Counted from the first letter of the stretch, positions 1-10,112 are shown. The stretch: 15,501 nucleotides of DNA from Promethearchaeota archaeon (GCA_030620005.1 JAUXAJ010000100.1:1-15501), one strand, 5' to 3'. Made by a program: numbers and translations. The notes: generated by a model not told the origin, from the letters alone.

Positions 1-3057
<3,057 letters not shown>

Positions 3058-3103
3058 TTAAAAAATAGAACCTTTAATAAAAAAATTCCTCGTTAAATCC
3101 CTC

Positions 3104-3160
3104 TTAAAGTGTGCTACTCAGCGGATAAACGCCATGCGTCTTGGTGGCTTCAATCATTTA
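3104..3160 (-). pseudogene. Detached C-terminal tail of the UroD-family gene, beyond an in-frame TAA
   Basis: Read in the same frame after TAA 3158-3160, the sequence gives MIEATKTHGVYPLSSTL followed by a second TAA at 3104-3106. UroD-family proteins typically end with a helix of the type (A)MxEAxKxYGxYPL, and this remnant matches that pattern, so the first stop looks like a nonsense change rather than the natural end. CAA to TAA would be a single transition. The loss is only 17 residues, so the truncated protein may still fold. Readthrough cannot be excluded. Confidence 0.7.
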
Positions 3161-4279
3161 TTTCATTCGCTCTATTGACATTGCGGGGTGCATGTTAGAA
3201 GAAGATACCATGAACCCTCCGCCATGACCCATTGCTTTAATCGCAGATTTGACGGCATCCTCTACTTCTTGTTTAGAACCTTCCACTAAAACATGTTTCG
3301 TGTCAATGTTGCCCATTAAACATAATTTGTCTCCAATTTTCTTCTTGACTAAATACGGATCTACGAATGGAAGTTCGAGGCATTGAAGAGCGTCAAAATC
3401 AGAATCTACAATGAAATCCAAAAGCTTGGTAATATTCCCGTCAGTATGTAAGATGTATTTACCTCCTCTCTCATGTATAAAATCGGCAACTCTTTTATAG
3501 CACAGTAATAAATATTTATAAAAATCTTTCGGATTTAAAAAAGGACCGGTGCTGTATGCGATATCTCCACCTTCTATGAATATTTTCGCCCCCAAATCAG
3601 CGTAGGCTTTAAATGCAGTTAAAACAAATTCTGTTGTTTGCTCAAAACGCTCTCTAATTAGCTTTGGATCACTTTTTAATGCCCGAACAAACCATCCCAT
3701 ACTGAGAAAACCTTGCCAAACCGGCGGAAATATGGAGCATAAATTATTTGCTGCAAATATGCAGATCTCGTCCTTAATATCTCTACACCTATGTAAAACG
3801 CTTCTATAAAATTTTTTAGCCGTTCTGTAAATTTCTTTAAAGTCTGGTTTTGGAAATTTTTCCCAATCGCTTCTATCTTTTATCATTCCTCCGTAATAGT
3901 CTGGATAGATGTTTCCATGATTGTTCTTTATTTTTTGTTTCTTTCCAAAAATGTCCGTTAGTTCTGTTTTACCCTCAAATTTGAAGGGAATATATCCTAC
4001 ACCACAAGCATCGAGCCCCAATTTATGGGCCGCTTTTACGGTTCTAGAAAAAACAGATACTTCAAGATTGGGTAAAATTCCATTTATTTTTTCAACCCAA
4101 TCTTCTGGATAATCTCTCTCCATTTCGTTAATTAAATCAAACGCCGTTTTTTTGGGTTTTCCAATTATTTCGTCAATTAAATTGCCATCGATTCCTATTA
4201 CATGTAATGGAATCCTATCAGGTTGTTCTAAGTTTAATGCCGCCCAAACCCGCTCGATACTATTCATAGTTATATTCAT
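3158..4279 (-). CDS. Uroporphyrinogen decarboxylase-family (UroD/MtaA fold) protein, C-terminus cut by an in-frame stop
   Basis: A 373-residue protein of the UroD/MtaA/CmuA superfamily, a TIM barrel whose members decarboxylate uroporphyrinogen or move methyl groups to and from corrinoids. Visible landmarks are RIPLHVIGIDGN near the N-terminus, IFIEGGDIAYSTGPFLNP (about 233-250), YILHTDGNITKLLDF (276-289) and CLMGNIDT (320-327). The heme-enzyme signature PPVWxMRQAGR is absent, so it is not a true HemE. H278 and D280 sit where MtaA has its His-x-Cys zinc ligands, so methyltransferase activity is uncertain. The frame stops at TAA 3158-3160 after SIERMK, but the next 17 codons resume family-like sequence (see 3104-3160). 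An alternative start is ATG at 4267, four codons in; neither start has a clear Shine-Dalgarno. Its own TATA element lies upstream, so it need not be co-transcribed with the flavodoxin. The substrate is unknown. Confidence 0.88.
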   Translation of the reverse strand: MNITMNSIERVWAALNLEQPDRIPLHVIGIDGNLIDEIIGKPKKTAFDLINEMERDYPEDWVEKINGILPNLEVSVFSRTVKAAHKLGLDACGVGYIPFKFEGKTELTDIFGKKQKIKNNHGNIYPDYYGGMIKDRSDWEKFPKPDFKEIYRTAKKFYRSVLHRCRDIKDEICIFAANNLCSIFPPVWQGFLSMGWFVRALKSDPKLIRERFEQTTEFVLTAFKAYADLGAKIFIEGGDIAYSTGPFLNPKDFYKYLLLCYKRVADFIHERGGKYILHTDGNITKLLDFIVDSDFDALQCLELPFVDPYLVKKKIGDKLCLMGNIDTKHVLVEGSKQEVEDAVKSAIKAMGHGGGFMVSSSNMHPAMSIERMK

Positions 4280-4354
4280 GAACGATTACATTTAATTTTA
4301 CTGAATAATATTAAAATGATTATTGATTTAAAAAATATTAAGAGAAAGAAAAAG

Positions 4355-4365
4355 ATTATATAAAG
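4355..4365 (-). promoter_or_regulatory. TATA-like element for the UroD-family gene
   Basis: The minus strand reads CTTTATATAAT in a 111-bp spacer between the flavodoxin stop and the UroD-family start. Archaeal TATA boxes lie about 26 bp before the transcription start, which would place it near 4333 and leave a 5' UTR of roughly 55 nt. Assigned on sequence pattern only. Confidence 0.45.
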
Positions 4366-4390
4366 AGAAGAAGAATGCGAATAAACTAGT

Positions 4391-4945
4391 TCACTGGTTC
4401 TTTACTAATTCGGCATACTTCTCAGCAAAATTTTTAATCTGATCCCAATCTCTAAAATCGTTTCTTTCGTCAATTTTAATGTTTGGATCATTCTTAGCAA
4501 CCATTTTTATCATTTTTTTTGCTAGATATCCTATTCTTGAAGATTTAGACAAATCAATGACGCCCCCGAAGGCATCGTAAATATTTGCGGTAATTTCTTT
4601 TTCCGCTAAAATTTTTTCTATATAATCTTCTCTAGCCTTCGAAATTTTTTCAGAATTTCCAGCATCGCCACTGCTCACGAAAACACCTATTTTACTTTTT
4701 TTCAGAAACTCCTTATTAATTTCCAAGAACTTTTTTGCATCTTTCGTCCACATGCCGATTTTAATTCCAGAGCCAATCAAGATCCCATCATATTCTGTTA
4801 AAGTTGGATTTTTTTTGGGATCTAATCCTTTCAAATTTAATAAAGTTGTGTTAAATCCATCTTTTTCTAAAATATCTGCAATATATTGAGAAATTTCTTC
4901 AGTACTACCATATCTCGTCCCATAGACAATTAATACCTTTTTCAT
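4391..4945 (-). CDS. Flavodoxin-domain protein (HemG-like flavodoxin family)
   Basis: A 184-residue single-domain flavodoxin, expected to bind FMN and act in cytosolic electron transfer. The N-terminus MKKVLIVYGTRYGSTEEIS has beta-strand 1 followed by the phosphate-binding loop GTRYGST (9-15). Later come YDGILIGSGIKIGMW (about 54-68), which fits the FMN-contacting loop, and KIGVFVSSGDAGN (about 85-97). This layout resembles the flavodoxin_5 / protoporphyrinogen oxidase HemG group, but nothing shows a heme role here and the UroD-like neighbour is not HemE. The ATG start at 4945 is preceded by GGAG with an 11-nt spacing and the gene ends in TGA. It lies 45 bp downstream of the NTF2-like gene, so the two are probably co-transcribed. 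Length is usual for the family. Confidence 0.9.
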   Translation of the reverse strand: MKKVLIVYGTRYGSTEEISQYIADILEKDGFNTTLLNLKGLDPKKNPTLTEYDGILIGSGIKIGMWTKDAKKFLEINKEFLKKSKIGVFVSSGDAGNSEKISKAREDYIEKILAEKEITANIYDAFGGVIDLSKSSRIGYLAKKMIKMVAKNDPNIKIDERNDFRDWDQIKNFAEKYAELVKNQ

Positions 4946-4990
4946 GTTTACATTATCTCCATTTTTTTATATTTAATAGATTGTATTTTT

Positions 4991-5398
4991 TTATTTTTTA
5001 GGTGAAAGTGGGAGAACTATCCGCCAAACGGCAAGCCACTTATCTTCTTTGCGAATGAAAACAAACATGTCTCGTCCTGTATCATGGAATGTCTCACCAT
5101 TCATTTCATATTTAATCTTAAATGAATAAGATATGATCGCTGTATTACCAAATACATCAATTGTAGAATACATTTCCTTAAAATCTTGTATAATTGCATT
5201 GCTAGCAAAATCCTTATAGCTCTGCACGCAGGCTTCTCTTCCTTTTCCAAGTTCTTGAAAATCGGAAGAGACAATTACCATATTTTCGTGAAAGAAATTT
5301 GCAAGATCTTCAGGATTACCGTTTACCCATGTGTTATTTATATCCTGAATGACCTGCCAAACTTCCTGTTGGACTTTCGTTTTAAAAGAAAAACTCAT
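4991..5398 (-). CDS. NTF2/SnoaL-like fold protein
   Basis: A 135-residue protein of the NTF2-like superfamily (SnoaL / DUF4440 type), a cone-shaped alpha+beta fold used by small enzymes and ligand-binding proteins. Features are an N-terminal helix with VWQVIQDINNTWVNGNPEDLANFFHENMVI (about 13-42), the GKGREACVQSYKDF segment and a C-terminal strand pair with GRDMFVFIRKEDKWLAVWRI (about 107-126), where the final W-x-x-x-W-R-I pattern is typical. No catalytic residues can be assigned, so the function is unknown. It has no signal peptide or membrane segment. It is first in a likely two-gene unit with the flavodoxin. A TATA-like element about 35-40 bp before the ATG suggests a very short leader. 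Confidence 0.85.
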   Translation of the reverse strand: MSFSFKTKVQQEVWQVIQDINNTWVNGNPEDLANFFHENMVIVSSDFQELGKGREACVQSYKDFASNAIIQDFKEMYSTIDVFGNTAIISYSFKIKYEMNGETFHDTGRDMFVFIRKEDKWLAVWRIVLPLSPKK

Positions 5399-5426
5399 CG
5401 TTATTTAAATTGCTTGTGTAGTCTAC

Positions 5427-5441
5427 TTTATAGATATAAGT
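5427..5441 (-). promoter_or_regulatory. TATA-like element before the NTF2-like/flavodoxin pair
   Basis: The minus strand reads CTTATATCTATAAAG, centred about 36 bp upstream of the ATG at 5398. With usual archaeal spacing, transcription would begin within about 10 nt of the start codon, giving a near-leaderless mRNA. No Shine-Dalgarno precedes the ATG, which agrees. Assigned by pattern and position only. Confidence 0.45.
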
Positions 5442-5527
5442 AACCATGATTAAAAAATTAATCAAGATTCTATTTTTTAAAATGGAATTTTTTTTCTTTT
5501 ATTTGAAAAACTAAGGGATAAGCAATG

Positions 5528-7564
5528 TTATATTTTGAGATTCTTAATGTGTTTCTGCGTGCATTGAACTAAACACTTCATGGCGTCAATCATGTTGTAT
5601 TGAATTTCGTCCCACTTTTGCTCATCTTTAAGTCCCGCGTTGTCAAATCGATACCTAATACTTTGATAATTTCGGGATTCTTCATAGTTCCAGTCTAAGT
5701 TGTTTGAAAGATGCCAAGAAATTTCATTAAAGTCTTTTTGTATTTCACCATTTTTCTTCTGAAGTTCTTTAAACCTCTCTTTATTAATAGATTGATCAGC
5801 ATCGCCAAAATAAAGCTCGATAGCGTACCATTTATCTTTAATAATGTAAGTATAACTCAATCCAGTTTTCCCGGCAGATTTAAAAATCCAATTAGTTTTA
5901 AGAATTTTCATGTTAGTATGTTCAGGGAAATTTTTGTTTGTCTTGTCAACTAATCTTTTCCAAAATTCTATTCTCATTCTTTCAATTTCATCTAATTGGT
6001 CGTCTGGCACCTTGATTCTTCTGATATCTTCTGAAGGACCAGTAATCACTGTGAATCTTGGTATTGGTTCGTAATTCTTAATTTTGAAGATTTCTACTTT
6101 AAGTAAATAAAAAAGAACATCGCTGGGAGTATTTTTATTTAACCATCTTATTGCTTTTTCTTGATCGGGTTGAGATTCTTCACAGAGCCAAATTAGCATT
6201 TTCGCATCATAATGTGCCAAACAAGCGAGAGTAAATCCAAGATCCTTTTGGTTTGATTCATAAAATTGATTTTCTATTATGACTTTATTACCAAATTCAT
6301 CTACTGCCAAAAAGTCTATGAAATAATCATCGCTTTCTTCCATGCTTATAATGGGCGTGAGATTAACATCCATTGAATCATTAAGGTAATGAATCATGGT
6401 CTTTAGCCACGAAGAAAAATCCATGTCTTCGGTATCACACAAATCACTTATTGATATTGTCTCGTAATTACGTAGATTTATCATTTTTTCAATTTTTTCT
6501 TGATCCTCTGTTTCGTCAATGACTTGAGCTTTTTTTTCTGTAACGATTTTATAAACTTCAATGGCTTCTAAATATTTTTTTGTTATACTCAAAGCTAATA
6601 TTCTAAACGCATCATCTATGTTTTCACCTGTTTTAGCAGAAGTTTCAATAAATGGAAGATCTAATTGTTTTGCTAAATCCACCCCTTCAGCTGTAGAAAC
6701 TACTCTTGAATCTTCTAAATCTATTTTATTACCAACAAGAATTAAAATCTTTTCTCGGGGTGGTGATTTTTTAAAATCTTCGCACCAATTTTTAACATTA
6801 TCAAAACTTTTACGATCAGTAATGTCATACACTAAAATTCCGGCTTCAGAATTGTGTAAATAAATTTGTCTCAGTCTTTTAAACTGTTCTTGTCCAGCCA
6901 AATCCCAAATCATGAATCGAATTTTACCGTCCAATCCTTCAAAGATGCATTCTTTCTTGGCTATATAAACGCCAATCGTGGCCTTGTAATCTGCTTGAAA
7001 AATATTTTCGATAAAACGATGCACCATGCTTGTCTTTCCAACGCCGCCATCACCACCTAATATCAATTTATAGGCGAAATCAGTACCTAGCTTAACTTTT
7101 TGAAGAATATCCACTTTTCTTTTGATTAGTTGCTTGGTGTCTTTATCAATAATCCTTGGAATTACAGGACTAACAGGTCTTCCATCGAAGATCCGCGCTA
7201 TCTTCTCAGCAGCTAAATATGAATAAGGAAAATAAGGATCTACCATGGATGAAGCATCAAGTATCGTGATAAACACGAAATCAGGACCCGCTTCACAAAA
7301 AATGAATCGATATTGGTCCGTGTCAAAAGTTCCCGCTCCAAAAGTTCCTAACTCAAAGTCTTTAGTGATTCGTTTAAGCACCAATTCTACTAACACGCTA
7401 AAAGCTCCAATGAATTTTTGATCTCCATCACTTTCAGAAGATCTCGTTAAAGATTCAATCAATAAACCAGTTCTATCCACAATTAAAGCAGCAATTATGT
7501 CCTCTCCAATTTCCTGCATGTACCACTTAAGCAGGGCTTTCAGCTTTTTTCGATCGAAATACAC
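5528..7564 (-). CDS. Roadblock-like / Rab-like GTPase / PD-(D/E)XK nuclease-like / DUF4268 fusion protein
   Basis: A 678-residue multidomain protein starting at GTG 7564; the frame is closed upstream by TAA and offers no ATG or TTG. Residues about 1-130 resemble a roadblock/LC7 domain (IIAALIVDRTGLLIESL, then KIARIFDGRPV). Residues about 163-330 are a complete Ras/Rab-type GTPase: P-loop GDGGVGKT (171-178), switch I T196, WDLAGQE (220-226) with catalytic-type Q225, NKID (279-282) and TSAK (308-311). No prenylation Cys motif is present. Residues about 365-510 match the nuclease-like domain usually attached to DUF4268: DFSSWL, FIDFLAVDEFGNKVIIENQ with D417, E431 and Q433, DAKMLIWL, then AIRWLNKNTPSDVLFYLLKVEIFKI. 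Residues about 529-670 are DUF4268 (FWKRLVDKTNKNFPEH, NWIFKSAGKTGLSYTYI, AIELYFG). GTPase and DUF4268 calls are strong; the roadblock call rests on size and pattern. It stands alone, 129 bp before the NTF2-like gene. Likely role: a GTP-switched effector acting on nucleic acid (inference). Confidence 0.93.
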   Translation of the reverse strand: MYFDRKKLKALLKWYMQEIGEDIIAALIVDRTGLLIESLTRSSESDGDQKFIGAFSVLVELVLKRITKDFELGTFGAGTFDTDQYRFIFCEAGPDFVFITILDASSMVDPYFPYSYLAAEKIARIFDGRPVSPVIPRIIDKDTKQLIKRKVDILQKVKLGTDFAYKLILGGDGGVGKTSMVHRFIENIFQADYKATIGVYIAKKECIFEGLDGKIRFMIWDLAGQEQFKRLRQIYLHNSEAGILVYDITDRKSFDNVKNWCEDFKKSPPREKILILVGNKIDLEDSRVVSTAEGVDLAKQLDLPFIETSAKTGENIDDAFRILALSITKKYLEAIEVYKIVTEKKAQVIDETEDQEKIEKMINLRNYETISISDLCDTEDMDFSSWLKTMIHYLNDSMDVNLTPIISMEESDDYFIDFLAVDEFGNKVIIENQFYESNQKDLGFTLACLAHYDAKMLIWLCEESQPDQEKAIRWLNKNTPSDVLFYLLKVEIFKIKNYEPIPRFTVITGPSEDIRRIKVPDDQLDEIERMRIEFWKRLVDKTNKNFPEHTNMKILKTNWIFKSAGKTGLSYTYIIKDKWYAIELYFGDADQSINKERFKELQKKNGEIQKDFNEISWHLSNNLDWNYEESRNYQSIRYRFDNAGLKDEQKWDEIQYNMIDAMKCLVQCTQKHIKNLKI

Positions 7565-7711
7565 TGTTTCAATCTCATTTAAATACTTTATTTAGAAATT
7601 CCACATTAATAGGCATTAATATACATTTAGAATAATAAGTTCTTTTTTAAATAACATGTGTTCAGAAAATTTAAAATTACTCTTTTCAAAAGAGAAAAAA
7701 ATTTCGAACCT

Positions 7712-7927
7712 TTATATCCCGTAATAGATAGAATTTCGATATACATCATCTTCCCAAGGTTCGGAAGAGCCTTTTACAATGCCACCTTCTTCGCAACTTA
7801 AAATTTTTGCTCTGAGCTCCAACAAATGTTTTTACGCTCATTTCGATCTTTTCTATTCTTCAAATCTTCTAATTATCATCCTACAAGGATCACCAGCCTT
7901 CTACTCTAAGAAAATAAAAAAGCTCAT
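7712..7927 (-). pseudogene. Possible decayed small gene with four in-frame stops
   Basis: From ATG at 7927 to TAA at 7712-7714 one frame gives 72 codons including four internal stops. The pieces look protein-like: MSFFIFLE, KAGDPCRMIIRRFEE, and a 39-codon open stretch with HLLELRAKILSCEEGG and SSEPWEDDVYRNSIYYGI. The internal stops (TAG, TAG, TGA, TAA) could each come from a Gln, Arg or Trp codon by one transition. The predicted ancestral middle would be a charged helix. I do not recognise the family. It may be chance, since the stretch is short; confidence is low. Confidence 0.25.
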
Positions 7928-7955
7928 GGGTGGGTGACCGACTTTGTCGGATGAG
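7923..7955 (+). other. Hairpin: CCGAC-TTT-GTCGG extended by CTCAT/ATGAG
   Basis: CCGAC (7938-7942) pairs with GTCGG (7946-7950) over a TTT loop, and CTCAT (7923-7927) pairs with the directly adjoining ATGAG (7951-7955), leaving a one-sided 10-nt bulge GGGTGGGTGA. A T-rich tract follows on the plus strand. It lies about 100 nt past the hydrolase remnant's stop, so it could be a terminator or part of a structured RNA. No known RNA family was recognised. Confidence 0.4.
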
Positions 7956-8052
7956 AGTCTTTATTAATTTATTTTTATTGATAACATGTTCTTGTCCTTG
8001 AGCAAGCATGATTTCAAACGTGATTCTTCAACAGACATGCTCATGCACATTA

Positions 8053-8664
8053 TTATTCAAGGAATTCAAGAATGGTATTCATAAATAAATCAGGTTCTTC
8101 CGCACTTATAGAATGAGCACTGTTATTAAAGATGACGAGTTCTGCATTTGGTATTAACTTTGCTAAGATTTCTCCATTTTCAGGACGAACCAGAATGTCT
8201 TTCTTACCGTGCATTATTAGAGTTGGATTATTAATTTTCTTAAGTCTCTTACATGATCTAAATTTATTTGTTGCCTTACTCTGATATAGTGCAGACTGTA
8301 CTGAAATGGGATTTCTTTTTGCTATTTGAAGTATTTCTTTAATCAATTCTGGTTCATTCTCTATAAACTCCTTGGTAAATACAAGCGGAACTAATTCATC
8401 CATATCAAATAGTCCTTTTAATACGATGTTAATCACTTCTATGGAAGGAGGAACGGCTTGATAACCACCATATTGTGTTGAGCAAAGAATGAGTTTTTCA
8501 ACTTTCTCGGAATATGTAATAGCAATCTCTTGAGCAACATTGCCACCCATTGATATCCCAAATATATGTGCTCGCTCGATATTCAAGGCATCCATTAAAC
8601 CTACCGTATCATCTGCTAATGTTCTGATTGTATAATCATCATCGGTGTCATCGGTTTGCCCCAC
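8053..8664 (-). pseudogene. Alpha/beta hydrolase, N-terminal part missing
   Basis: A 203-codon frame from GTG 8664 encodes the body of an alpha/beta hydrolase-fold enzyme. The catalytic triad is visible: nucleophile S38 in GISMGG, D156 in MHGKKDILV and H184 in NSAHSISAEEP. Family homology extends upstream of the GTG in the same frame as TIIFDNRG (8665-8688), which ends in a poly-A run; an in-frame TAA lies at 8725-8727 and no ATG precedes it. Full-length relatives carry about 40-50 more N-terminal residues with the first strands and the HGxG-type oxyanion-hole loop. I searched the other two minus-strand frames up to 8780 and did not see them. The gene is therefore probably a 5'-truncated remnant. 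A short product from the GTG would lack the oxyanion hole and is unlikely to be active. The CPBP gene is divergent on the other strand, 116 bp away. Confidence 0.75.
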
Positions 8665-8780
8665 ACCTCGGTTATCGAAAATAATTGTTTTTTTTTTTAT
8701 ATAGAAAAGTATAAATTTCCAATATTACTTTTTTTTCTTTAGCTAAATTCGATTTTTTAAATAAAAAAAAGGTAAATAAG

Positions 8781-9635
8781 ATGGGAAAAATTCAAACTTT
8801 TTTAATTAACCATTCAATCATAACATCTGTGTTTTTAATCATATTATACTTGGTATTCCACCTCATAGCTGATATTTTTATAGCTAATCTACTTAGTCCC
8901 CTTCAGTATATTCTGTTTACATGGATAATGTTCGCTATCAACTTTGGTTTACTGGCTATTTTATGACTTTTAATCGTCCCTTTAGGATTTAACCTTCCCA
9001 ATGGAGATGATTCATTTACAGCATATTTAGAGACAATTAAGCTTAATAAAATAAATCCATGGAAACGAAATATTGGTTTAGGAGTTGGTTTTGCGGCAAT
9101 TTTCTGTGCATGCACGCTCATAACGTCTTTACTTACTGGAAAATATGTTTTTGACCCTACAATAATCTTTGGATGGCCTGAACCGGATAAACCTAGAAGT
9201 TTCTTGTTTATTTCCATGCTAATTCCAGGGATCTGGGAAGAAATTGCATTCCGCGGTGTTATTTTAACCTTATTGATGAAGAAATATTCTAAACGAAAAT
9301 CAATAATAATTGACGGAATATTATTTGGAAGTGCACACTTAGTAAATTTCTTTAGAGGCGCAGATTTGATTTCAACTCTCGTTCAAATGGTTTTTGCTAC
9401 AACTATAGGCTTTGCTTTTGCGTACATGTATATCAAAACAGAATGCTTAATTCCAGGCATAATTGCTCATTATTTAATCGATGCTGTAAATCCCTTATTT
9501 CTAAATTACTTTATTACAGATATGTTATTGATGTTATTGTTGTTAATACTTACTATTATCTTTATCGTGATTCTTGCCCCTCTTCTTGCGATTTTTTTCG
9601 TGAAATTAGTTATGAAAAAGCAAGAAGATCTGTAG
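8781..9635 (+). pseudogene. CPBP-family intramembrane metalloprotease with an in-frame TGA at codon 62
   Basis: Read through one stop, this is a complete 284-residue CPBP (CAAX protease/bacteriocin-processing) integral membrane protein. TGA 8964-8966 falls in a hydrophobic segment (LLAIL-stop-LLIVPLG), and the same frame continues at once with family-like sequence to TAG at 9633-9635. The conserved motifs all lie after the stop: EEIAFRG (E153, E154, R158), FGSAH (F182, H186) and HYLID (H230, D234), which form the proposed metal site. At least six hydrophobic segments can be counted. TGA ends other genes in this window, so it is a normal stop here; TGG (Trp) to TGA would be one transition. Selenocysteine inside a membrane helix is improbable. 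The 61-residue upstream product would be inactive. Downstream starts such as TTG 9204 would still encode the motifs, but with fewer helices. A weak AAAGGT precedes ATG 8781. Confidence 0.85.
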
Positions 9636-9668
9636 AGTTTTTAAAGAAATATAAATTCAATTAACAAA

Positions 9669-9685
9669 TTTTTTTTTTTATTTTT
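9669..9685 (+). terminator. T-rich terminator after the CPBP gene
   Basis: An 11-T run followed by A and five more T lies about 35 nt past the CPBP stop and before the convergent L24e gene. T tracts of this kind end transcription in many archaea. No stem precedes it. Confidence 0.4.
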
Positions 9686-9721
9686 AAAAGTTGAAGTTGA
9701 GGTTCCTAAAGTGAAAATATG

Positions 9722-9904
9722 TTAATGTTTTCCATAATATGATGTCCAGCGTGTTTTTCTTGGATTTTTTTTAAATAGTAACATCGCTTTCCTACATTTT
9801 GAAGTGCAAAAATTTAAGATCGTGCCGTTTCTCCTGACAAACATTATGCCGCGTCCAATGGGTATGTCATACCCACAGAAACTACATCGTTTTACTTTAA
9901 CTAT
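9722..9904 (-). pseudogene. rpl24e: Ribosomal protein L24e (eL24), start codon reads ATA
   Basis: The minus strand encodes a 60-residue L24e, a zinc-binding protein of the large ribosomal subunit. It begins (I/M)VKVKRCSFCGYDIPIG and ends with KNPRKTRWTSYYGKH then TAA. The four zinc Cys are intact as C7-x2-C10 and C33-x3-C37, and GxxMFVRRNGTILNFC between them is typical. The expected first codon is ATA at 9902-9904, where relatives have ATG before VKVK. Between it and the upstream in-frame TAA (9950-9952) there is no ATG, GTG or TTG. Either AUA is used, the start was lost, or the base is wrong. Archaeal L24e genes usually sit next to L7ae, S28e or ndk; this copy stands alone between a protease and a kinase, so it may be a spare copy. 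The body shows no other damage. Confidence 0.85.
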
Positions 9905-9931
9905 CGATTTTATCGACTTTTTTAAATCGTA

Positions 9932-9965
9932 TAATATTATTATTGCTGGTTAATATTATTATTGC
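9932..9965. repeat. Tandem 15-bp direct repeat TAATATTATTATTGC
   Basis: Two perfect copies at 9932-9946 and 9951-9965, separated by TGGT, give a 19-bp period. They lie just upstream of the L24e gene and could be paired binding sites or replication slippage in AT-rich DNA. Confidence 0.8.
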
Positions 9966-10036
9966 ATAATTTTCAAAAATATATTAATGCTTTCGTGTTT
10001 CCACTCGAAAACAACCAGGACAATACCGCAGTTTTC

Positions 10037-10075
10037 TTGAGCGGTCATGATAAAAGCCACCGTTATTTGAGCGGT
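10037..10075. repeat. Paired 9-bp repeat TTGAGCGGT, 30 bp apart
   Basis: Perfect copies at 10037-10045 and 10067-10075. The 30-bp spacing is close to three helical turns. ACCGC at 10025-10029 also pairs with GCGGT of the first copy. Position upstream of the kinase promoter suggests regulator sites (inference). Confidence 0.5.
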
Positions 10076-10112
10076 TGAATCTTTTAGTTATAATAAAATA
10101 CTCAATTAAAAA

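Larger units (their letters stand above)
7565..8052. other. 488-bp spacer with a possible decayed ORF and a hairpin
   Basis: No intact gene is recognised between the GTPase fusion and the hydrolase remnant. A short plus-strand frame at 7779-7937 (52 codons) lies opposite the more protein-like minus-strand frame at 7712-7927 and is probably its shadow. A hairpin sits at 7923-7955. A TTTATAT sequence at 7711-7717 could be a plus-strand TATA element, but no downstream gene is known. Confidence 0.5.

Noticed and set aside
3158..4945. Heme-biosynthesis pair (HemE plus HemG)
   Set aside because: The UroD-fold protein lacks the HemE substrate motif and the flavodoxin assignment to HemG is only family-level; co-location alone is weak.
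7740..7770. Possible tRNA T-arm around GGTTCGG
   Set aside because: No acceptor stem, anticodon arm or GGTTCGANNCC consensus could be assembled around it.
7779..7937. 52-codon plus-strand frame starting MPPSSQLKIF
   Set aside because: It is opposite the more protein-like minus-strand remnant and has no recognisable motif or ribosome-binding site.
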